Source: Gammaproteobacteria bacterium (GTDB lineage Bacteria; Pseudomonadota; Gammaproteobacteria; Steroidobacterales; Steroidobacteraceae). From it: a stretch of 62,374 bases of DNA. This document shows, piece by piece, positions 25,944 through 34,365 of this stretch; the stretch's first letter is position 1; each line of letters begins with the position of its first letter. Both the position numbers and the translations under genes were made by a program. The notes beneath the pieces are model-generated. The model was given only the letters and a program-made list of their open reading frames with translations, was not told the origin of the DNA and searched no databases. The DNA lies in assembly GCA_003164785.1 (NCBI GenBank), contig PLUE01000072.1:1-62374 (forward strand). The letters are read 5' to 3'.

Positions 25944-27629
25944 GTGTTCTCGATTCCATTCTTCGCAAGGGCGCTCGCCGGGCTTGGCCTCATTGCCAGC
26001 GCTGCATGCGTCCACGTGGCGCCCCAGCCCGAAGCAGGGGACGCGTCCCAGGCATTTTATACCGTCACGGGTGAGATAGCGCTGTCCCGGCATCAGCCGC
26101 GTGTGGCCGCTCTGGAATACGCCGCCGCCGCTGAAAACGCCCGGGATGCGGGTCTGCTGCAGCGGGCGGCGCAGGTCAGTGCCGAATGTTTGCAGCCATC
26201 GCTCACCGTCGGCATCGCCAACCGGTGGATCGACGTGGATCCTCGATCCGTGGAGGCGCACCGCGCCGCGGCCGCCGCCGAACTCGCCCTGCAGCAGATC
26301 GAGCGCGCCGCTGCGGATTATCGGGTGGTTCTATCCGCCTCGCCGCTCGGCGTAGACCCGGAGTTCGCGGCGCTCGAGACCGAACTCGGCACGACCGACA
26401 ACGTCTACGGGGCGCGGCAACTCGCGGACCGGTTGGCGGGGGCGTTCCCCTCGTCCGTGGCTGCCCTGCGTCTGCAGGGCTTCGCCGCGATGCGCGCCGA
26501 CGACCCTGCCGCGGCGGTGCGCAGCTTCACCGCGGCGTTGGCGTCGACCACCGACGAGGGCGCGCGCCGCGAGCTGGAGCTGGCGTTGCAGCGCGCCCGG
26601 ATCTTGTCCGGCGATGACGAGGCGCCGCTCGCGGAGGCGCAAAGCGTCCTGGACCATGATGCGTCGAGCCTCAATCGGTTGAACTACGCGCTGTTGCTGC
26701 TGGCCGCGCAGCAGGCGCCGGGGGCGCGGGTGCAGCTGGTCGAATTGGCGCGTGATCCGGACTCCGCGCCCGCAGCCCTGCGGCTGCTGGGCCTCATCGA
26801 CTTCCAAGATGGCAAGTACGACGAGGCGCAGCTGCGCTTCGCGGAATTGGCGACCACGGGCAAGTTTCTCGACGATGCGCTGTACTATCTGGGCTTGATC
26901 GCGGAGCGCCATGGGGACTGGGAGCGTGCGATGCGTTGGTACGCCCAGGTGCAGACCGGCGACAACGTCGTGCCAGCGTTGCTGCGTGCGGCGGCGATCC
27001 TGCGCGCGCATGGCGCCGCCCCGGCCGCGGAGGAACTGTTGGACCGGCTCGTCGAGGAGGCGCCGGCACGCGCCCCGGAGATCCTGGCGAGCCGAGCCCG
27101 CATCTACAGTCAGGCCGGCGACATGGCGCGGGCGGCGGTGACGTTGGACGAAGCGCTGCTGCAATTTCCGGACAGCGTGGAGCTGCGATATGCCCAAGCC
27201 TCCCTCCACGAGGATCGGGGCGACATCGCCGGCGCGCTGCGCGAACTGAAGGCGGTCGCGAAGCAGCGTCCCGACGATCCCGCCGCCCTCAATGCCTACG
27301 GCTATACGTTGGCCGACCATTCCCGCAGCCTTGGACTGGCGCGCAGACTCATCGAACAGGCCTATGCGTCGGCGCCGAAGAACGCGGCAATTCTGGATAG
27401 TTTCGGCTGGGTATTGTTTCGCCAGGGGCATGCCGAACAGGCACTCGACTACTTGAATCAGGCCTATGCGGACGATCATGGCGGCGACATGGCCGCCCAT
27501 CTGGGCGAGGTGCTGTGGCGGGTCGGCAGGCAGGCGGATGCGGAGCGGGTGTGGTCCGAGGGTGAGAACATCGATGCCGACAATTCATTGCTGAAAGCCA
27601 CGCGCCTGCGCCTGCACGCGTCAAACTAG
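25944..27629 (+). CDS. TPR-repeat outer-membrane or periplasmic protein
   Basis: The 561-residue product begins at GTG 25944; upstream in-frame codons overlap hemA antisense and are not used. The N terminus is a signal sequence ending in a Cys (LIASAACVH), a weak lipobox, so lipidation is likely but not certain. The rest is tandem helical repeats of TPR type, clearest near the C terminus (AILDSFGWVLFRQGHAEQAL and AEELLDRLVEEAPARAPEIL). A TPR protein between hemA and lolB is common in gammaproteobacteria. It ends 5 bp before lolB and probably shares its transcript. The exact role is unknown. Confidence 0.88.
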   Translation: MFSIPFFARALAGLGLIASAACVHVAPQPEAGDASQAFYTVTGEIALSRHQPRVAALEYAAAAENARDAGLLQRAAQVSAECLQPSLTVGIANRWIDVDPRSVEAHRAAAAAELALQQIERAAADYRVVLSASPLGVDPEFAALETELGTTDNVYGARQLADRLAGAFPSSVAALRLQGFAAMRADDPAAAVRSFTAALASTTDEGARRELELALQRARILSGDDEAPLAEAQSVLDHDASSLNRLNYALLLLAAQQAPGARVQLVELARDPDSAPAALRLLGLIDFQDGKYDEAQLRFAELATTGKFLDDALYYLGLIAERHGDWERAMRWYAQVQTGDNVVPALLRAAAILRAHGAAPAAEELLDRLVEEAPARAPEILASRARIYSQAGDMARAAVTLDEALLQFPDSVELRYAQASLHEDRGDIAGALRELKAVAKQRPDDPAALNAYGYTLADHSRSLGLARRLIEQAYASAPKNAAILDSFGWVLFRQGHAEQALDYLNQAYADDHGGDMAAHLGEVLWRVGRQADAERVWSEGENIDADNSLLKATRLRLHASN

Positions 27630-27634
27630 CCGCC

Positions 27635-28219
27635 ATGCGCAGACTCGTATTGCTGGTGACCTATTGCTTGACTCTGAGTGCGTGCATGACCATGCGGCAT
27701 GCGCCGACGCCGCTCGCGCCGCCCGCAGCCTGGGATCAACGTGTGACGTTCCTGCGGCAGCTCACCTCGTGGAAGCTCGACGGCCGTGCGGCCGTGGCCG
27801 TCGGCTCGCAGGGATGGCAGGCAAGCTTGAACTGGCGGGAGGACGGAGCCTTGGCCGAGGTGCATTTGGCGGGGCCCTTCGGCGTCGGTGCATTGACGCT
27901 CAAGCGAACCGTGGAGGGCCTGTCGTTGAACGGCGCTCCCCCCGGCGATGCCGTGGCTCAAGTGCAGGAGCGCCTCGGCTTCGAGCTGCCACTGGATAAT
28001 CTGCGCTATTGGCTGTTGGGTGTGCCGGACCCGGGCTCGCCCGCCGACCTGACACGCGACGATCATGATCGCGCGCAGCAACTGACGCAGGCGGGTTGGA
28101 GGGTCGTCTACGACCGGTATATGCCCGTCGCCGGGGACCTGCTCCCCGCCCTTCTGGTATTGAGCCGCGAGGGGGTGCGGGTGCGGATCGTGGTGGACCA
28201 TTGGGAGGGATTGCGATGA
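27635..28219 (+). CDS. lolB: Outer-membrane lipoprotein receptor LolB
   Basis: LolB takes lipoproteins from LolA and inserts them into the outer membrane. The 194-residue protein has a lipobox LSAC with Cys17, the family features SWKLDGRAAV and LPLDNLRYWLLGVPDPG, and the C-terminal LVLSREGVRVRIVVDHW. Length is normal. Its stop overlaps the ispE start (ATGA at 28216-28219). Confidence 0.95.
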   Translation: MRRLVLLVTYCLTLSACMTMRHAPTPLAPPAAWDQRVTFLRQLTSWKLDGRAAVAVGSQGWQASLNWREDGALAEVHLAGPFGVGALTLKRTVEGLSLNGAPPGDAVAQVQERLGFELPLDNLRYWLLGVPDPGSPADLTRDDHDRAQQLTQAGWRVVYDRYMPVAGDLLPALLVLSREGVRVRIVVDHWEGLR

Positions 28220-29088
28220 GCACACTCGAGACGGCGCCGGGCGCGGCGTGGCCGGCGCCGGCGAAGCTCAACCTGTTCCTGCATATTCTGGGTCGCCGGG
28301 CGGATGGTTATCACGAGCTGCAAACGTGTTTTCAGTTCGTCGACTTGTGCGACGACATTCATATCCAGGTGCGCGAGGACGGCGAGATTCACCGCGCGCG
28401 CGGCGCGGCAGGGGTGGCGGAAGAGTCCGACCTCTGCGTGCGCGCGGCTCACGCGCTGAAAAGCGCCACGGGATGCGCGCTGGGTGCGGACATCGACGTG
28501 GTCAAGCGGATTCCCATGGGAGCTGGCCTGGGCGGCGGGAGCTCCGATGCAGCGACGTGTTTGGTGGCGCTCAACCGCCTGTGGGGGCTCGATCGGCCGC
28601 TCCCGGAGCTGGCGGCGATCGGCCTGAAACTGGGCGCGGATGTGCCGGTGTTCGTCCATGGCCGGGCGGCATGGGCGGAAGGCGTCGGGGAGAAGCTGTG
28701 GCCGTTGTATCCTCCGGAGGCCCCGGCGGAGGCTAACTATCTGATAATAAAGCCGAATGTGTTCGTGAGCACGGCCGATGTGTTTCGCGATCCTGAATTG
28801 ACAAGAAATTCTCCGGCCATCACAATTCACGGTTTCCTGGCGTCCGGTGGTAGGAACGATTGCTTGGGCGTTGTGCGGCGCAGATACCCTGAGGTCGCGC
28901 GAGCGCTCGATTGGCTGTCGTCCTTCGGACCGGCGCGCTTGACGGGTACGGGGGCTTGCGTGTTCGCGAACGTCGAAACGATGGATCGCGGCCGCGAAAT
29001 AGTGCGTATGCTGCCGGCCGCGTTCGATGGGTTTCTGGTACGCGGATTGAACGACTCTCCCTTGCTTGAAAGGTCGTCGACTGTTTGA
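28216..29088 (+). CDS. ispE: 4-diphosphocytidyl-2-C-methyl-D-erythritol kinase
   Basis: GHMP kinase of the MEP isoprenoid pathway. The 290-residue protein starts at ATG 28216, which overlaps the lolB stop. It has PAPAKLNLFLHILGRRADGY at the N terminus, the ATP loop PMGAGLGGGSSDAA, and the C-terminal GTGACVFA. It lies immediately upstream of tRNA-Gln, the conserved gammaproteobacterial order. Confidence 0.97.
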   Translation: MSTLETAPGAAWPAPAKLNLFLHILGRRADGYHELQTCFQFVDLCDDIHIQVREDGEIHRARGAAGVAEESDLCVRAAHALKSATGCALGADIDVVKRIPMGAGLGGGSSDAATCLVALNRLWGLDRPLPELAAIGLKLGADVPVFVHGRAAWAEGVGEKLWPLYPPEAPAEANYLIIKPNVFVSTADVFRDPELTRNSPAITIHGFLASGGRNDCLGVVRRRYPEVARALDWLSSFGPARLTGTGACVFANVETMDRGREIVRMLPAAFDGFLVRGLNDSPLLERSSTV

Positions 29089-29097
29089 TTTCCAAGT

Positions 29098-29172
29098 TGG
29101 GGTGTCGCCAAGTGGTAAGGCAGCGGGTTTTGATCCCGCCATTCGGAGGTTCGAATCCTTCCACCCCAGCCA
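29098..29172 (+). tRNA. tRNA-Gln (anticodon UUG)
   Basis: 75 nt cloverleaf. The acceptor stem starts TGGGGTG and pairs with CCACCCCA at the 3' end. The anticodon loop is TTTTGAT with anticodon TTG; the T arm is GGAGGTTCGAATCCTT; CCA is encoded. It closely resembles E. coli tRNA-Gln(UUG) and sits between ispE and prs, as is usual. Its last 19 bases are repeated 135 bp downstream. Confidence 0.98.
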
Positions 29173-29307
29173 TATTTTTACGGTAGGGACGATTCGTTGG
29201 TTCGAAACGGCCCTAGATGATGAGTTGGGAACGGAAGGATAACGCCCAAAGGGCGGCCCCCAAAGGGGGGAGGCCCGCAGGGCCGAATAATCCTTCCACC
29301 CCAGCCA
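29173..29307 (+). repeat. tRNA-linked hairpin element ending in a copy of the tRNA-Gln 3' end
   Basis: Downstream of the tRNA lie three small three-base-loop hairpins in a row: CGCCC-aaa-GGGCG (29243-29255), CCCCC-aaa-GGGGG (29257-29269) and GGCCC-gca-GGGCC (29272-29284). They are followed by GAATAATCC and then a perfect second copy (29289-29307) of the last 19 bases of the tRNA (29154-29172). The same arrangement, with the same GA linker between the last two hairpins and the same GCCGAATAATCC block, follows tRNA-Met at 48658-48848. The layout recalls the E. coli tyrT repeats (rtT RNA), which also carry 19 bp of the tRNA 3' end. Confidence 0.75.
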
Positions 29308-29337
29308 ATCTGCTCCTGGGTTATTGCTGGTTTTTTT
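29301..29337 (+). terminator. Intrinsic terminator abutting the prs start codon
   Basis: CCAGCCAAT (29301-29309) can pair with ATTGCTGG (29323-29330) with one bulged C, and seven T residues follow (29331-29337). The left arm uses the duplicated tRNA 3' end. The ATG of prs is the very next codon, so read-through or hairpin opening could control prs. Confidence 0.7.
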
Positions 29338-30309
29338 ATGTCGCGAAGTAATGAGTTCGATTCATCCACCATCTCGGTGTTCGCGGGCAATGCGAATCCC
29401 ACGTTGGCGCAGGAGATTACGCGTCATCTGCACGTGCCGATGGGCCGCTCGCACGTCGGACGCTTCAGCGACGGTGAGGTGAATGCCGAATTGATGGAGA
29501 ACGTCCGCGGCCGCGATGTGTTCATCGTGCAGCCCACGTGTCCTCCGGCGAACGACAACTTGATGGAATTGTTGATGATGACGGATGCCTGTCGGCGTGC
29601 CTCGGCGAAGCGGGTCACGGCGGTGGTGCCGTACTTCGGCTATGCGCGCCAGGATCGGCGGCCGCGCGCCATGCGCGTGGCCATCGGCGCGAAATTGGTG
29701 GCGAACATGATGGTCACCGCGGGCGTCGATCGCCTGCTGACCATCGATTTGCACGCGGAGCAGATCCAGGGCTTTTTCGACATCCCGGTGGACAACGTCT
29801 ACGCCTCGCCGGTGCTGTTGGGCGATGCGTGGAACCAGAAGCACGAGAAGATGATCGTGGTCTCGCCCGACGTGGGCGGCGTGGTGCGAGCGCGGGCGCT
29901 GGCGAAGCGCCTCGACGATGCGGAACTCGCCATCATCGACAAGCGCCGGCCGCGACCCAACGAGTCGAAGGTGATGAACATCATCGGCGAAGTGAAGGGA
30001 AAGGTTTGCGTCCTGATCGACGACATGGTGGATACCGCGGGCACGCTGTGTCAGGCGGCGCAGGCGCTCAAGGACGAAGGCGCGACGCGCGTGGTGGCGT
30101 ACATCACGCATGCCGTGTTGTCGGGCGCCGCCATCGAGCGCATATCGAAATCGGTGTTGGATGAGCTGGTGGTGACCGACACGATCCCGTTGTCGGAAGC
30201 CGGAAGGGCGTGCAAGCGGATACGTCAATTGAGCGTCGGCGGATTGCTGGCGGAGACCATACGGCGCATCAGTGACGAGGAGTCGGTGAGCTCGCTGTAC
30301 GTCGATTAG
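29338..30309 (+). CDS. prs: Ribose-phosphate pyrophosphokinase
   Basis: Makes PRPP from ribose 5-phosphate and ATP for nucleotide, His and Trp synthesis. The 323-residue protein has FAGNANPTLAQEI, the signature TIDLHAEQIQGFFDIPVDN and the PRPP loop VCVLIDDMVDTAGTL. ATG 29338 gives a few extra N-terminal residues compared with typical Prs. No Shine-Dalgarno is visible because a T-tract precedes it; an internal GTG near 29375 (VFAGNA) is an alternative. Gene order ispE-tRNA-prs-rplY is conserved. Confidence 0.95.
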   Translation: MSRSNEFDSSTISVFAGNANPTLAQEITRHLHVPMGRSHVGRFSDGEVNAELMENVRGRDVFIVQPTCPPANDNLMELLMMTDACRRASAKRVTAVVPYFGYARQDRRPRAMRVAIGAKLVANMMVTAGVDRLLTIDLHAEQIQGFFDIPVDNVYASPVLLGDAWNQKHEKMIVVSPDVGGVVRARALAKRLDDAELAIIDKRRPRPNESKVMNIIGEVKGKVCVLIDDMVDTAGTLCQAAQALKDEGATRVVAYITHAVLSGAAIERISKSVLDELVVTDTIPLSEAGRACKRIRQLSVGGLLAETIRRISDEESVSSLYVD

Positions 30310-30384
30310 GCAAGATTTGGTCGGCGGTCCCGCAAACTGGTCGCGGTGCGGGGGCGCTGTGTTGTGATGTAACTGGAGATGTTT

Positions 30385-31119
30385 ATGAAAACCTCATTCG
30401 AACTCGTTGCCGAGTTCCGCGAGACGCAAGGCAAAGGTGCGAGCCGCCGCCTGCGTCACGAAGGAAAAGTGCCGGCAATTCTTTACGGCGGTCATTCGGA
30501 GGCGCGCAAGCTGTCCTTGAGCCATCAAAAGCTCTTGATCATGCTCGACAACGAGCGCTTCTATTCGACCATTCTCAGCTTGAAGGTGGGCGAAGAGACC
30601 CAGAACGCGATCTTGAAGGACGTGCAACGGCACCCGTACAAGAACGCGATCGTGCACATCGATTTTCAGCGTGTCGAAGACAACCAGCTGATTCGCATGA
30701 GCATTCCGCTGCACTTCACGGGCGCGGCGGTATCGCCGGGCGTCAAGACGCAGGGTGGCATCGTGTCGCACCTGCGCACTGAAGTCGAAGTGTCCTGTCT
30801 GCCGAAGGATTTGCCGGAATTCATCGAGGTCGACCTGTCCGGGTTGTCCATCAATGAGAGCATCCATTTGTCGCAGCTCAAGCTATCCGAGGGCGTCGAA
30901 CTGATCGCGCTGGCAAAGGAAGATGCCGCGGTGGTGGCCATTCATAGCCCGCGTGCGGAAGAGCCCGATCTGGCCAAGACGGCAGCGGCGGAGGGTGCGG
31001 CGGCGGTGGCAGCAGCTCCGGCAGCGGCGGGCGCCAAGGCGGCTCCGGCGGCGGCAGGCGCGAAGGCGGCCCCGGCCGCGAAGGCGGCCCCGGCCGCGAA
31101 GAAAGACGCCAAGAAGTAG
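30385..31119 (+). CDS. rplY: 50S ribosomal protein L25 (Ctc-type)
   Basis: Binds 5S rRNA. The protein has the long Ctc form: an L25 domain (about 1-95, with RLRHEGKVPAILYGG and VQRHPYKNAIVHIDFQ) and a C-terminal TL5-like domain, then a low-complexity tail of Ala, Pro and Lys repeats. I chose ATG 30385 (244 residues) over ATG 30379 because GGAG directly abuts the earlier ATG but is six bases from the later one. An intrinsic terminator follows at 31146-31177. Confidence 0.96.
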   Translation: MKTSFELVAEFRETQGKGASRRLRHEGKVPAILYGGHSEARKLSLSHQKLLIMLDNERFYSTILSLKVGEETQNAILKDVQRHPYKNAIVHIDFQRVEDNQLIRMSIPLHFTGAAVSPGVKTQGGIVSHLRTEVEVSCLPKDLPEFIEVDLSGLSINESIHLSQLKLSEGVELIALAKEDAAVVAIHSPRAEEPDLAKTAAAEGAAAVAAAPAAAGAKAAPAAAGAKAAPAAKAAPAAKKDAKK

Positions 31120-31145
31120 TCTTCTCTCACGCGTTGCTAGGAGGA

Positions 31146-31177
31146 GGGCCGTCTGAAAGGGCGGCCCTTGCTTTTTT
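31146..31177 (+). terminator. Intrinsic terminator after rplY, abutting the pth start
   Basis: GGGCCG (31146-31151) pairs with CGGCCC (31162-31167), followed by TTG and CTTTTTT. The pth ATG (31178) is the next base after the T run, the same layout as at prs. Confidence 0.8.
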
Positions 31178-31768
31178 ATGGCGGGATTACCATTGCGTGT
31201 CATCGTCGGTCTCGGCAATCCGGGACCGGAACACCTGAACACCCGGCACAACGCGGGTTTCTGGTTCGTGGATCTGCTGGCCAAACGTCATGGCGGCGAG
31301 TTTCGCGACTATCGCAAATATTCGGGCGAGACCGCCCGGGTCACGATCAGTGGCCGAGAAATCATCCTGTTGAAACCGACGACCTACATGAATCGCAGCG
31401 GGCTGTCGATTCGGCAGATCAGCGACTTCTTCAAGATCGCTCCCGACGACATTCTGGTGGCGCACGATGAGCTGGATCTGCCGGTGGGGAGCCTGCGCCT
31501 GAAGCACGGCGGGGGTCATGGCGGCCACAACGGGCTGCGCGACACCATCGCGCAAATCGGCGAGAGCTTCTGGCGCCTGCGGTTGGGCATCGGTCATCCG
31601 GGCAACAAGGCCGAGGTGATCGACTATGTGCTGACGCGCGCGCCGCGTGCCGAGGAAGACTTGATTTATGATGCCGTCAACACGGCGGCTGATTGCATGC
31701 CGCTTTTACTCGAACAAGGCGCGGAGCGTGCGATGACCAAATTGCACAGCCGCGCGGGAAAGACCTAA
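31178..31768 (+). CDS. pth: Peptidyl-tRNA hydrolase
   Basis: Releases peptides from stalled peptidyl-tRNA. The 196-residue protein has VIVGLGNPGPEHLNTRHNAG with the catalytic His24 and Asn14, and the family segments LLKPTTYMNRSG and GGGHGGHNGLRD. Its ATG directly follows a terminator T-tract and lacks a visible Shine-Dalgarno. Its stop overlaps the ychF start (TAATG). Confidence 0.97.
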   Translation: MAGLPLRVIVGLGNPGPEHLNTRHNAGFWFVDLLAKRHGGEFRDYRKYSGETARVTISGREIILLKPTTYMNRSGLSIRQISDFFKIAPDDILVAHDELDLPVGSLRLKHGGGHGGHNGLRDTIAQIGESFWRLRLGIGHPGNKAEVIDYVLTRAPRAEEDLIYDAVNTAADCMPLLLEQGAERAMTKLHSRAGKT

Positions 31769-32859
31769 TGCCAATTCGTTGTGGAATCGTCGGCTTACCC
31801 AACGTGGGGAAATCCACGTTGTTCAATGCGCTCACGCGCGCGCAGATCGCGGCGGAGAACTATCCGTTCTGCACCATCGATCCGAACGTCGGCGTGGTGC
31901 CGGTGCCGGATCCGCGCCTCGAGAAGCTGGCGGAGATCGTGCATCCGGAGCGCATCCTGCCCACCACCGTGGAATTCGTGGACATTGCGGGCTTGGTGGC
32001 AGGCGCATCGACGGGCGAGGGCTTGGGTAACAAGTTTCTGGCGCACATTCGTGAGGTCGACGCGATCGCGCACGTGGTGCGTTGTTTCGAAAACGACGAC
32101 ATCATCCATGTCGCGGGCAAGATCGATCCGGCGAACGACATCGAGGTGATCAACACTGAACTGGCGCTGGCGGACCTGGATAGCATCGACCGCGCGTACC
32201 AGAAGGCCGTCAAGGCGGCGAAGGCGGCTGACAAGGAGGCGATCAAGGCGCGGGATCTGCTGGGCAGGGTTCGCGACCAGCTGAACCTCGCCAAGCCGGT
32301 GCGCGCGATGGGCTTGGACGCCAACGAAAAGCTGTTGCTGCGCGACTTTCATCTGCTGACCGACAAGCCGGTAATGTACGTGGCAAACGTCGATGAGACA
32401 GGGTTCACGAACAACCCGCGGCTGGACCGCGTGCGGGAACTCGCGGCGGCGGAGGGCGCGGTGGTGGTGCCGGTGTGCGCGGCCATGGAGGCGGAGATCT
32501 CTCAGTTGGACGAGGCGGACCGCGCGGATTTCCTGAAGGAATTGAATCTGGATGAGCCCGGGCTCGATCGTGTCATCCGCGGCGCCTATGCATTGCTGGG
32601 CCTGCAGACCTATTTCACCGCGGGTGTGAAAGAGGTGCGGGCGTGGACCATCCACGCGGGGTCGACGGCGCCGCAGGCGGCTGGCGTGATCCACACGGAC
32701 TTTGAACATGGGTTCATCCGGGCCGAGGTCATCGCCTATGAAGATTTCATCGCCAACAAGGGCGAGGCGGGGGCGAAGGAAGCCGGCAAGCTGCGCCTCG
32801 AGGGCAAGGAATACATCGTCCGCGAGGGGGATGTGATGCATTTCCGGTTCAATGTCTGA
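31768..32859 (+). CDS. ychF: Obg-like ATPase YchF
   Basis: A ribosome-associated P-loop ATPase. The 363-residue product (ATG 31768) has the Walker A motif GLPNVGKS (9-16), the G3 motif DIAGLV, NVDE in place of the GTP-specific NKxD, a coiled-coil insertion around KAVKAAKAADKEAIKA, and a C-terminal TGS domain. It closes the housekeeping block; the Wadjet genes start 54 bp downstream on the same strand. Confidence 0.97.
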   Translation: MPIRCGIVGLPNVGKSTLFNALTRAQIAAENYPFCTIDPNVGVVPVPDPRLEKLAEIVHPERILPTTVEFVDIAGLVAGASTGEGLGNKFLAHIREVDAIAHVVRCFENDDIIHVAGKIDPANDIEVINTELALADLDSIDRAYQKAVKAAKAADKEAIKARDLLGRVRDQLNLAKPVRAMGLDANEKLLLRDFHLLTDKPVMYVANVDETGFTNNPRLDRVRELAAAEGAVVVPVCAAMEAEISQLDEADRADFLKELNLDEPGLDRVIRGAYALLGLQTYFTAGVKEVRAWTIHAGSTAPQAAGVIHTDFEHGFIRAEVIAYEDFIANKGEAGAKEAGKLRLEGKEYIVREGDVMHFRFNV

Positions 32860-32913
32860 CCGGGTTGGTGTCTGACAGGCTCGATGCCCCAATCGTGAGG
32901 TGACACGTTCGTC

Positions 32914-34365
32914 ATGTTGTTTGCCAATGAACGGCTGAATTTCTTCCGCCCGCTGACCGGCAAATACCGCGAGCAGATCGCCGCCTGCCTGCGCGAACTC
33001 TATGCGCGCCTTTACAGCTCCCTGGCCGATTACAGTCGTGTGATCGGCCGGGAACTGGTGCTCGAGGTGTTCCAGGAGGCCATCACGCGCAGTCCCGTCC
33101 TCGATGATGCCGAGGACGACAAGACGCCGGCGGTGCGCGACGAGCGCGAACAGGCGATTTTCGTTCTGAAGGTGCTGATCGATCATGGCTGGATCGAGCT
33201 GCACGCGGACGAGATTTCACTGACCAGCACCTACAGCTTCTCGCGGATCGGGCGAGTGTTCACCCAGCCGATGGCGGAATTGAGCGGCGGACGCTTTCGA
33301 ACCCGCCATCGAAACACCCGCAATACCTGCAGTGCCCTGCGTTCGTTCCTGGAAAAGGAGAAACGCGAGGTCTACGACCTGTTGGATGCCTACGAGTATT
33401 CCGAGCGGATCGTGGCGGACTTCTCCGACGTCATTGCGGAGCTGGACGAAAGGAAGCGCCAGCTGGTGCGGGAGGTGGAGGCCCAGCAATTGGTCCACCG
33501 GGCCAGCGACGAGTTCTTCGAATTCATGGAGAAGCGCTTCATGCCGGATCTCGCGCTGCGCTTCTCCGAGGACAGTGTCGTCAAATATCGTGATGAACTC
33601 GACAACCTGCTGAAGAAGGCGCGGGCGCAGCGCAAGGAAACCAAGCTCGAGGCCGAGCGCGAACTGCGGCGCGTGGCTCCGGAACTGGTGCCGCAGGGCG
33701 CGCGATCGCTCTACATGAGCATCCTGGATCAAATCGAGAGCCGGCTGCACAGCGCCGCGGACCTGATGCTGCCGGCCCTGCGCCGTTCGCTGCACGGCTT
33801 CACGCGCCGCGCCGACATTCTTCTGCGGCAGCTGAGTTTTTCCGAGGCGAGTCAGCACGCCCTGCTGGAAACCTTCGAGTCGCTGGCGCCGATGACCGAG
33901 GCGGAACAGGACCTTCGATTGGCGGCCGCGGCCGAGCATCTGGCCGGACTCGACATGGGTTTCGTCGATCCGGGACAGCTGCGTCTGCTCAATACGGATC
34001 GGAAGCGGCGGGTGGATACGCGGGCGGAAGTCGAGGGATTGGACGATCCGGCCGCGCGGCGGCGCCTGTTCGTGGAACAGGCTCTCGAGCGCGCCTTTGC
34101 CATGAACAATCGTCAGCTGTACGACTATCTGGTGACGACACTGGCCGGCGGCCACGAAATTCGCACGACCTCGTTGCCGATCCGCGATGCGCGCGAGCTG
34201 CTGTATGCGGCACATGCCCTGGAGGTGGGCGCGTCCGGATGGGAGGGGATGGGCTTCAAGTTCGAGGTGCTGGAAACAGAGCGCCGCGTCGCGACGGAGT
34301 TTTTTGCGATGACCGACGAGTTCACAGTGCGTCTGGTGGAGGAGACCTCGCATGCGGCTGAGTGA
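32914..34365 (+). CDS. jetA: Wadjet anti-plasmid system protein JetA (kleisin-like)
   Basis: First gene of a four-gene Wadjet system. In Wadjet, JetA is the kleisin-type subunit that bridges the SMC-like ATPases of JetC. The 483-residue protein opens with FANERLNFFRPLTGKYREQI and is mostly alpha-helical, with charged helices at about 150-250 (KKARAQRKETKLEAEREL). GAGGTGA ten bases upstream supports ATG 32914. It overlaps jetB by 14 bp. The family call rests on length, helical make-up and the unmistakable downstream partners; I did not fix the Wadjet subtype. Confidence 0.88.
   Translation: MLFANERLNFFRPLTGKYREQIAACLRELYARLYSSLADYSRVIGRELVLEVFQEAITRSPVLDDAEDDKTPAVRDEREQAIFVLKVLIDHGWIELHADEISLTSTYSFSRIGRVFTQPMAELSGGRFRTRHRNTRNTCSALRSFLEKEKREVYDLLDAYEYSERIVADFSDVIAELDERKRQLVREVEAQQLVHRASDEFFEFMEKRFMPDLALRFSEDSVVKYRDELDNLLKKARAQRKETKLEAERELRRVAPELVPQGARSLYMSILDQIESRLHSAADLMLPALRRSLHGFTRRADILLRQLSFSEASQHALLETFESLAPMTEAEQDLRLAAAAEHLAGLDMGFVDPGQLRLLNTDRKRRVDTRAEVEGLDDPAARRRLFVEQALERAFAMNNRQLYDYLVTTLAGGHEIRTTSLPIRDARELLYAAHALEVGASGWEGMGFKFEVLETERRVATEFFAMTDEFTVRLVEETSHAAE

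Noticed and set aside
28820..29173. Minus-strand frame starting in tRNA-Gln (MAGVEGFEPPNGG)
   Set aside because: Antisense of the tRNA and of ispE; no independent support.
29173..29307. CRISPR-like array behind tRNA-Gln
   Set aside because: Hairpins differ in sequence and there are no regular spacers; no Cas genes in the window.
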